A DNA stretch of 21,246 bases from an uncultured Clostridia bacterium (GTDB lineage: Bacteria; Bacillota; Clostridia; Oscillospirales; Acutalibacteraceae). Shown here in pieces: positions 1 to 5,543 of this stretch. The stretch is taken from the NCBI GenBank assembly GCA_937919155.1, contig CALFPM010000039.1, positions 1-21,246 on the forward strand, in the 5' to 3' direction. Position 1 is the stretch's first letter; each line of letters opens with the position of its first letter. A program made the position numbers and the translations under genes. The notes below the pieces were generated by a model. It made no database searches. It was given only the letters and a program-made list of their open reading frames with translations, and had not been told where the DNA came from.

Positions 1-840
1 CAGCTTATTGAAGTATGCAATATTAGCCTCAGAGGTAGCCATCACAGAGATACCACCACCAGCCAGAGTGATCTTAGAGGTTGAAGCAAACTCGTAAACC
101 ATATCAGGATTGCCGGCCTCGGCGCAAAGAGAAATGATATCCGGGAAAGGAACATACTCGCCCTCAAACTCATGGATGCAGTATGCGTTATCCCACATGA
201 TAGCAAAGTCAGGTGCAGCGGGTTTCAAGTTCGCAAAACGGCGAACAGTTTCCTCGGAGTAGATGATGCCATCGGGGTTTGAATATTTAGGCACACACCA
301 GATACCCTTAACCTGAGGATCCTTAACCAGATCCTCAACCATATCCATATCAGGACCGGTAGCGGTCATGGGAACAGTGATCAGCTGAGCGCCAAAGAAC
401 TCAGTAACGGTAAAATGACGGTCATATCCGGGACTGGGGCAAAGGAACTTGACAGTTTCCTCCTTGCACCAGGGCTTAGGGCTATTGAGCAGGCCGTGGG
501 AATAAGCTCTTGCGATCACATCGAACATAAGGTTCAAACTGGCGGTACCGCCAACGATGGTCTGTTCTGCCTTGCAGCCCAGAATTTCAGCCCAGTAAGC
601 ACGGGCGGAGGGCAGACCGGCCAGCTCACCGTAGTTACGGGAGTCGATATCGCCGTCGAAGCAGTCCTCGGGGGTCTGCAGAACGGTCAGCAGATCGCTG
701 ACCAGGTCCAGTTGAAGTTTGCTGGGCTTTCCGCGGGACATATCCAGCTTAAGACCCATTGCTTTGTATGAGTTATATTCTTCCGTGAGAGCTGCAAGTC
801 TTGCTGAAAGCTGCTCGCGTGATAAATTCTGAATGTTCAT
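1..840 (-). CDS. PLP-dependent aminotransferase, class I/II fold (3' end cut off by window)
   Basis: The reverse strand is open from an ATG at 840 to the window edge, giving the first 280 residues. It starts MNIQNLSREQLSARLAAL and contains LDMSRGKPS near residue 33, NYGELAGLPSAR near 75 and VGGTASLNLMF near 100. Further on are KYSNPDG and MWDNAYCIHEF (the Asp that contacts the PLP ring nitrogen). The PLP-lysine motif ASTSKITLAGGG lies close to the cut end. This pattern fits the aspartate/alanine-glyoxylate aminotransferase subgroup sometimes called type Ic (Asp_aminotransf). The donor and acceptor substrates cannot be read from the sequence. An SD (CCGGAGG) sits about 8 bases upstream of the ATG. 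Codon use is richer in CTG, ACC and GGC than in the rha genes next door, as is common for highly expressed genes. It is transcribed alone, away from the rha operon. Confidence 0.85.
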   Translation of the reverse strand, partial: MNIQNLSREQLSARLAALTEEYNSYKAMGLKLDMSRGKPSKLQLDLVSDLLTVLQTPEDCFDGDIDSRNYGELAGLPSARAYWAEILGCKAEQTIVGGTASLNLMFDVIARAYSHGLLNSPKPWCKEETVKFLCPSPGYDRHFTVTEFFGAQLITVPMTATGPDMDMVEDLVKDPQVKGIWCVPKYSNPDGIIYSEETVRRFANLKPAAPDFAIMWDNAYCIHEFEGEYVPFPDIISLCAEAGNPDMVYEFASTSKITLAGGGISVMATSEANIAYFNKL

Positions 841-877
841 TTTGATAACCTCCGGATATTTCAGCTCAATGTCATAT

Positions 878-906
878 ATTGTATATTATATGTTTGAATT
901 TTGCAA
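878..906 (-). promoter_or_regulatory. Sigma-A promoter of the aminotransferase gene
   Basis: On the minus strand, -35 TTGCAA (901-906) and -10 TACAAT (878-883) are separated by exactly 17 bp. The start codon lies about 38 bases downstream of the -10 box. A TATAAT also lies inside the spacer, but it has no -35 at a normal distance. Confidence 0.6.
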
Positions 907-911
907 GTGTT

Positions 912-931
912 ATTTTGCATTCTTGCAAAAT
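912..931. promoter_or_regulatory. Inverted repeat upstream of the aminotransferase -35 box, possible operator
   Basis: ATTTTGCA (912-919) and TGCAAAAT (924-931) form a perfect 8-bp inverted repeat with a 4-base spacer, 5 bp upstream of the -35 hexamer at 901-906. A further TTGCAA forms the -35 itself. The position suits binding by a dimeric regulator. There is no regulator gene nearby to assign it to. Confidence 0.35.
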
Positions 932-1000
932 TTTGTTGTTTTGTACTACGAATCACGGGGTTTTGTTAATCAAAGTGATATTATTCACATAAAATTATGC

Positions 1001-1032
1001 AAAAAAGCCGCTTCCCGAAGAAAGCGGCTTTT
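1001..1032 (-). terminator. Rho-independent terminator of the rhaA-rhaD-fucO operon
   Basis: AAAAGCCGCTT (1003-1013) pairs with AAGCGGCTTTT (1022-1032) around a loop of about 8 bases. On the minus strand the hairpin is followed by a run of six U, and it lies just past the fucO stop codon at 1045. The other strand also has a short U run, so it may act in both directions. Confidence 0.85.
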
Positions 1033-1044
1033 GTTATTTTTGAA

Positions 1045-2193
1045 TTACATAAGTGAGTTGTAAAGAGCTGTGATTTCTTCAACACTTGTGTCTCTGGGGT
1101 TGCCGGGACGGCAAGCATCGTCAAATGCAGACTGAGCAAGGAAGGGGATATCCTCAGCCTTAACGATTTCTTTGAGGTCAGCGGGAATGCCGACATCGAT
1201 TGAAAGCTGCTTAACAGCATCGATAGCAGCTTTTCTTGCATCTTCAAGGCTCATTGCGTCAACGCCTTCAACACCCATAGCTTTTGCAATGTCTCTGTAC
1301 TTTTCACCTGTTGCAGGTGCATTGTATTCCATAACTGTGGGAAGGATGATAGCGTTTGCAACGCCGTGAGGTGTGTCATAAAGAGCACCGAGGGGATGAG
1401 CCATTGAGTGAACAATGCCGAGACCTACGTTTGAGAAGCCCATACCTGCAACATACTGACCGAGAGCCATTCCTTCTCTGCCGTCATCTGTGTTTGCAAC
1501 TGCGCCTCTGAGGCTTCTTGCGATGATTTCGATAGCCTTGATGTGGAACATATCGCTGAGCTCCCATGCGCCCTTTGTGATGTAGCCTTCAATAGCGTGA
1601 GTAAGAGCGTCCATACCTGTTGCGGCGGTAAGACCTGCGGGCATTGTTGACATCATGTCGGGGTCAACAACTGCAACAACGGGGATATCGTGAACGTCAA
1701 CGCAAACCATCTTTCTGTTGTTCTGAGCGTCTGTGATAACGTAGTTGATTGTAACTTCAGCTGCAGTACCTGCTGTTGTGGGAACTGCGATAATGGGAAC
1801 GCACTTGTTCTTTGTGGGAGCAACACCCTCAAGTGAAACAACATCTGCAAATTCAGGGTTTGTGATGATGATACCGATTGCTTTTGCTGTATCCATTGAT
1901 GAACCGCCGCCAACTGCGATGATGCAATCTGCGCCGCTTGCCTTGAATGCTTCTACGCCTGCCTGAACATTTTCAATTGTGGGGTTAGCCTGTATTGTGC
2001 TGAATACATCGTATGCAATGTCAGCGCCCTTAAGAACGTTGAAAACCTTGTCTGCAACACCGAACTTGATGAGGTCGGGGTCACAGCAAACAAGAGCCTT
2101 TGCGAAGCCTCTTGCTTTGAATTCATCAGCAATAGCAGCGATTGCGCCTTTGCCGTGGTATGATGTTTCGTTAAGTACAAATCTGTTTGCCAT
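1045..2193 (-). CDS. fucO: Lactaldehyde reductase / 1,2-propanediol oxidoreductase (iron-dependent group III alcohol dehydrogenase)
   Basis: The 382-residue cytoplasmic enzyme reduces L-lactaldehyde to 1,2-propanediol with NADH, the last step of anaerobic rhamnose or fucose breakdown. It matches E. coli FucO over its full length by eye (ANRFVLNET start, GGGSSMDTAKAIGI nucleotide loop at 95-108, PTTAGTAAEVTINYVITD, GMDALTHAIEGYIT, GQYVAGMGFSNVGLG). The four metal ligands expected from FucO are present at D195, H199, H262 and H276. The start is well supported: an SD GGAGG lies 8 bases before the ATG, and the gene begins 20 bp after rhaD. It is the last gene of the rha operon and is followed by a terminator. 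The name follows the family. In this operon it would serve rhamnose. Confidence 0.95.
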   Translation of the reverse strand: MANRFVLNETSYHGKGAIAAIADEFKARGFAKALVCCDPDLIKFGVADKVFNVLKGADIAYDVFSTIQANPTIENVQAGVEAFKASGADCIIAVGGGSSMDTAKAIGIIITNPEFADVVSLEGVAPTKNKCVPIIAVPTTAGTAAEVTINYVITDAQNNRKMVCVDVHDIPVVAVVDPDMMSTMPAGLTAATGMDALTHAIEGYITKGAWELSDMFHIKAIEIIARSLRGAVANTDDGREGMALGQYVAGMGFSNVGLGIVHSMAHPLGALYDTPHGVANAIILPTVMEYNAPATGEKYRDIAKAMGVEGVDAMSLEDARKAAIDAVKQLSIDVGIPADLKEIVKAEDIPFLAQSAFDDACRPGNPRDTSVEEITALYNSLM

Positions 2194-2213
2194 TTTGAGT
2201 TTCCTCCAATTAA

Positions 2214-3035
2214 TTAAAGATTAAGAAAGTCTCTTCTGTATACATCTTCAAGCTTGAATGCTTTAACGATTTCAACAAGGTCGGGGTCTGTGATTGTGTT
2301 AACTCTGGGCAGGTGAGCAGTCATCATATAGAGCTGAGCTGCCTTTTCAACTGTTTCGATAAGACCAAATGCTTCGTCAAGGTCTTTACCGCAACCGTAG
2401 ATACCGTGCTGACCCCAGATAACAAGGCGGAATTCCTTCATCTTTTCAGCTGTTGCGATACCGATTTCGTTTGTGCCGCAAACCATCCAGGGAAGAACGC
2501 CGATGCCGTCAGGGAAAACTACCATGCACTCGGTGCACATTTCCCAGAGTGAATGTGTGAACTTCTTTTCGCTGAGTTCGTGAACATAAGTCATTGCAAG
2601 AGTGTTTGTAGGATGGCTGTGCATGATAACTCTGTTTTCGGGGTTCTTTGAGAGTCTTGAAATGTGGCTCATAAGGTGAGCGGGAAGCTCTGATGTGGGT
2701 CTGCCTCCGTCACTGTAGCCCCAAAGAACTTCTGCTGTTGTGCCGTTTTCGGCAATTTTGATGATGCCGAGGTTGTTTTCGGGGTCATCTTCAACATTCT
2801 TGAAGTATTTGCCTGTGCCTGTAACAATAAAGATTTTGCCTGCAAGAACGCTTGCGTCAAAGCCCATATCAAAGCTTCTGATGGGAGCGTTGATATCAAG
2901 ATATTCAGCAACTTCATCGTTTTCAAGCATAACGCTGATGTTGCCGCCGTTTCTTTCGTCCCAGCCCATACGATACATATTAGCTGTTGCTTTGCACATT
3001 CCTACAACGAAGGGTGCTTCCATAATATTTTTCAT
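2214..3035 (-). CDS. rhaD: Rhamnulose-1-phosphate aldolase (class II)
   Basis: The enzyme cleaves L-rhamnulose 1-phosphate to dihydroxyacetone phosphate and L-lactaldehyde, using zinc. The 273 residues are close to the 274 of E. coli RhaD. Recognisable parts are RMGWDERNGGNIS (22-34), FIVTGTGKYF (69-78), PTSELPAHL with the catalytic Glu at 116, MHSHPTNTLA with zinc ligands H139 and H141, and WGQHGIYGCGKDLDEAF with the third zinc ligand H210. The start codon overlaps the rhaA stop (ATGA arrangement), which suggests translational coupling. The length and the RhaD-like N-terminus separate it from the shorter fuculose-1-P aldolase (FucA, about 215 residues). Confidence 0.95.
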   Translation of the reverse strand: MKNIMEAPFVVGMCKATANMYRMGWDERNGGNISVMLENDEVAEYLDINAPIRSFDMGFDASVLAGKIFIVTGTGKYFKNVEDDPENNLGIIKIAENGTTAEVLWGYSDGGRPTSELPAHLMSHISRLSKNPENRVIMHSHPTNTLAMTYVHELSEKKFTHSLWEMCTECMVVFPDGIGVLPWMVCGTNEIGIATAEKMKEFRLVIWGQHGIYGCGKDLDEAFGLIETVEKAAQLYMMTAHLPRVNTITDPDLVEIVKAFKLEDVYRRDFLNL

Positions 3036-4270
3036 TTTCTGTTCACCAATACCTTTTCTTCATATTCTTTAATACTGCCGATATAGCAGTTATCTGTGCC
3101 TTGTCTTTCAAGAAACTCTGCCCATACATCGCCCATAGGCATTGTTTTCATTTCTTCGCTGAGTACCATAAGTTCGGTGAATTCAGCGTTGTCCTGCAAT
3201 TCCTTCATTTTCTGTGAAGGCTGAAGAAGTGCAAAAAGAAGAGCCTTCTGAACGTTTCTGACACCCGTTACCCAAGCGCTGATTCGGTTGATTGAAGCGT
3301 CAAAATAGTCTGTTGCGATGAACACTCTGTCAAGAGCATCGTTTCTGACAATTTCTTTTGCAATTTCTTTTGTTTCGTCATCAAGGATAACCACATGGTC
3401 GCTGTCCCAACGCACGCCCCTTGTGATGTGCAGAGCGATTTTTTCGCTGAATGCAAGCATTGAGGGGATTTTGTCCGAAACAAGTTCGGTGGGGTGGTAG
3501 TGACCGTTATCCATAAGGGGAGTGATGCCCTTGCTGATTGAATAGCTGAGGCAGAATTCTGCAGAGCCTACGGTGTAGCTTTCAAGTCCGATGCCGAAAA
3601 CCTTTGATTCAAGAGTTATGTAAACGTTGTTCTTGTCATAAGGTATTTCAAGAATTTCATCAAGTGATTTCTTGAAACGGAGACGGGGAGAAAGTCTGTC
3701 CGCGGGAATATCCTTGTAGCCGTCAGGAATCCATATGTTCATAACACAGGGATATCCTGTTTCTTTTGCAAAAAAATCGGAAAGCTCAACGCAGCGTTTG
3801 CCGTGCTCAACCCAGAATTTGCGTACCTCTTCATCGGGTGATGAAAGAGTGAGACCGTCTTTCACCATAGGATGTGAAAAGAAAGTTGGGTTAAAGTCGA
3901 TGCCGATATTTCTTTCCTTTGCAAACTCAACCCATTTTGCGAAATGTTCGGGTCTGAGAGCATTTCTGTCTGCTCTGTTGCCGTCAAAAATAGCATAGCA
4001 AGCGTGGAGATTAAGTTTTTTCTTGCCGGGAATAAGGCTGAATGCCTTGTCTATATCCGCCATAAGTTCTTCGGGGTTTCTGGCCTTGCCGGGATAGTTA
4101 CCCGTTGTCTGAATACCGCCGGAGAGAGCATCATCGCCGTCAAAACCGCCAACGTCATCGCCTTGCCAGCAATGCACGGAAATAGTGGTGTCTGCAAGCT
4201 TTGCAAGCGCGGCTTCGGTATCTATACCGAATTTTGCGTAAAGCTCTTTTGCGCTTTCGTATCTGGTCAT
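3032..4270 (-). CDS. rhaA: L-rhamnose isomerase
   Basis: The enzyme converts L-rhamnose to L-rhamnulose in the first catabolic step, using Mn2+/Zn2+. The 412 residues compare with about 419 in E. coli. Conserved stretches include VHCWQGDDVGGF (32-43), AIFDGNRADRN, IGIDFNPTFFSHP, LESKVFGIGLESYTVGS, LMDNGHYHPTE, RWDSDHVVILDDET and TDYFDASINRISAW. By comparison with the E. coli enzyme from memory, the metal ligands are E221, D254, H257, H281, D289, D291 and D321, and all are present. An upstream in-frame ATG at 4300 is rejected as the start, because it lies at the predicted transcription start with no SD. The chosen ATG at 4270 has AGGAGG 6 bases away. It is the first gene of the operon, and no rhamnulokinase follows. 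Confidence 0.95.
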   Translation of the reverse strand: MTRYESAKELYAKFGIDTEAALAKLADTTISVHCWQGDDVGGFDGDDALSGGIQTTGNYPGKARNPEELMADIDKAFSLIPGKKKLNLHACYAIFDGNRADRNALRPEHFAKWVEFAKERNIGIDFNPTFFSHPMVKDGLTLSSPDEEVRKFWVEHGKRCVELSDFFAKETGYPCVMNIWIPDGYKDIPADRLSPRLRFKKSLDEILEIPYDKNNVYITLESKVFGIGLESYTVGSAEFCLSYSISKGITPLMDNGHYHPTELVSDKIPSMLAFSEKIALHITRGVRWDSDHVVILDDETKEIAKEIVRNDALDRVFIATDYFDASINRISAWVTGVRNVQKALLFALLQPSQKMKELQDNAEFTELMVLSEEMKTMPMGDVWAEFLERQGTDNCYIGSIKEYEEKVLVNRK

Positions 4271-4276
4271 AACAAA

Positions 4277-4282
4277 CCTCCT
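4277..4282 (-). promoter_or_regulatory. Shine-Dalgarno that fixes the rhaA start
   Basis: A perfect AGGAGG on the minus strand stands 6 bases before the ATG at 4270. It selects this start over the ATG ten codons upstream. Confidence 0.8.
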
Positions 4283-4283
4283 G

Positions 4284-4299
4284 TGTATTAATCCATACA
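4284..4299. promoter_or_regulatory. Short inverted repeat at the rha transcription start, possible operator
   Basis: On the minus strand TGTAT and ATACA flank a 6-base spacer just downstream of the -10 box, at the predicted +1. A repressor bound here would block the operon. The arms are only 5 bp, so it may be chance. Confidence 0.25.
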
Positions 4300-4305
4300 T
4301 ATAAA

Positions 4306-4334
4306 ATAATACTACTGTTTCGTGCTTGTGTCAA
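4306..4334 (-). promoter_or_regulatory. Promoter of the rhaA-rhaD-fucO operon
   Basis: The -35 is a perfect TTGACA (4329-4334), the spacer is 17 bp, and the -10 is TATTAT (4306-4311). The predicted 5' untranslated leader is only about 30 bases. The -35 box lies 5 bp past the stop of the upstream flavoprotein gene and I see no terminator between them, so read-through into rhaA is possible. Confidence 0.8.
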
Positions 4335-4339
4335 CGGAT

Positions 4340-5383
4340 TTATTTCAATTTAAGTGCAGTAATTCCCGATTTCATCACAAGCTTTCTGAGCTGTGGGTTG
4401 TACATAAACGGACATTTAAGATTTTTGGCGAGAAGTTTGGCTCGCAGGAGAATTACTTTCCTCGAATATTTGCCGTGAATATTGCTGCCCTCCTTGAATG
4501 AATCGCTGAGAGCAACCGCACTGTTTATTGCACTGCTTATGCCTTCAAGTGAACTGGGACTTATAAAGCCTGCCGCTTCGCCGATGAGAAAAACTCCGTC
4601 ATTTCCTGTGCAGAAGCTTGCCGGAGAGGACGGACGCAACACAAGACAGCCTTCGGTTTTCACGGGGTTTTTGAGTTCAAGTCCGAAGTTTTTCATTTTC
4701 TCTTTCTGCTTTTCAAACCGCTCACGGCAATGCTCAGGCTCATAAGCTCCGCCGAAAATAACATAGTTATCTTTATAGATTGACCACGAGCAGCATTCAC
4801 TTGTTTCGGGGTCAAAAATGCAGGAATAGAACGGATCGGGAGTGTTTTCGTCAATATCAAACCATTGTTGAATTGCAACGTATTGACGGGTTTTCAGCTT
4901 TGGGAAAAATGTGCGTCTTATGATGGAGTTTGCACCGTCCGCACCTACAATATATTTACTTGTCGCAGTGAATTCATCACCGTTTTCGTTTTTACAAACA
5001 GCTTCAAAACCGCCGTTCACTTTTGAGCAGTTTACCAACCTCGCCTTTAATATCTCAACATTTCTGCCGCTTTGGGAAACCAGCCATTTATCGAATTTAT
5101 CTCGGTCAACATTGATATACATTCTCTGATATCTTCTCACAAGACCTGTGCTCATATCAATTGTGCGGACTGAAAAAATCTGAGGATCAACAAGAATTTC
5201 TTTGGGCAGGGTAAGTTCAAAGCTTGCCAGTGCTTTTTGCGCATCAGGTGCAAGAAGACCTCCGCAGGGCTTTGGATTAACCGTGCCGTCAAGCAAAAGA
5301 ACCTTCGTTTCTTTGGGTGCTGTCATCGCAAAAGCCGCGCCCGCAGGACCCGCACCGCATATGATAATATCGTACTTAGTCAT
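4340..5383 (-). CDS. Geranylgeranyl-reductase-family FAD-dependent oxidoreductase
   Basis: A 347-residue flavoprotein. Visible features are an N-terminal Rossmann FAD motif (CGAGPAGAAFA, residues 9-19), KPCGGLLAPDA as in the GGR/lycopene-cyclase-like group, a second FAD contact GADGANSIIRR near 150, and the GEAAGFISPSSLEGI loop near 270 that binds the flavin diphosphate. Members of this family reduce isoprenoid double bonds or hydroxylate aromatic substrates. The substrate here is unknown. The start is placed at MTKYDII, with GGAG 9 bases upstream. A longer in-frame ATG at 5440 overlaps the -10 region and is rejected. It is divergent from the glycosyltransferase gene and may read through into the rha operon. 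Confidence 0.8.
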   Translation of the reverse strand: MTKYDIIICGAGPAGAAFAMTAPKETKVLLLDGTVNPKPCGGLLAPDAQKALASFELTLPKEILVDPQIFSVRTIDMSTGLVRRYQRMYINVDRDKFDKWLVSQSGRNVEILKARLVNCSKVNGGFEAVCKNENGDEFTATSKYIVGADGANSIIRRTFFPKLKTRQYVAIQQWFDIDENTPDPFYSCIFDPETSECCSWSIYKDNYVIFGGAYEPEHCRERFEKQKEKMKNFGLELKNPVKTEGCLVLRPSSPASFCTGNDGVFLIGEAAGFISPSSLEGISSAINSAVALSDSFKEGSNIHGKYSRKVILLRAKLLAKNLKCPFMYNPQLRKLVMKSGITALKLK

Positions 5384-5431
5384 AATTTTCTCCGTTTTTG
5401 GCATAAAGTTACAAATTATACTGTTAAAAAT

Positions 5432-5460
5432 ATGATACACTTTAATACCTTTTGTGTCAA
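5432..5460 (-). promoter_or_regulatory. Promoter of the flavoprotein gene
   Basis: TTGACA (5455-5460), 17 bp, TATCAT (5432-5437) on the minus strand. Its -35 context, TTGACACAA, is the same as in the rha operon promoter. Confidence 0.75.
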
Positions 5461-5483
5461 TGCAGTCAAAACCTAATAATATC

Positions 5484-5512
5484 TTGATTTTTTTTTACAG
5501 ATATTGTAATAT
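5484..5512 (+). promoter_or_regulatory. Promoter of the GT2/glycerophosphotransferase gene
   Basis: TTGATT (5484-5489), 17 bp including a T run, TAATAT (5507-5512). The SD AAGGA at 5531-5535 and the ATG at 5544 follow. Confidence 0.6.
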
Positions 5513-5543
5513 ATTAGAAAATAACTGATAAAGGAATGAAAAT

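Noticed and set aside
415..771. Plus-strand 118-codon open frame opposite the aminotransferase
   Set aside because: It is the antisense of a well-conserved PLP enzyme, with no SD, and is a by-product of that gene's GC-richer codon use.
833..1063. Plus-strand 76-codon open frame in the intergenic region
   Set aside because: It crosses the minus-strand promoter, the inverted repeat and the rha operon terminator, has no SD, and its sequence is low-complexity and hydrophobic as expected of AT-rich non-coding DNA.
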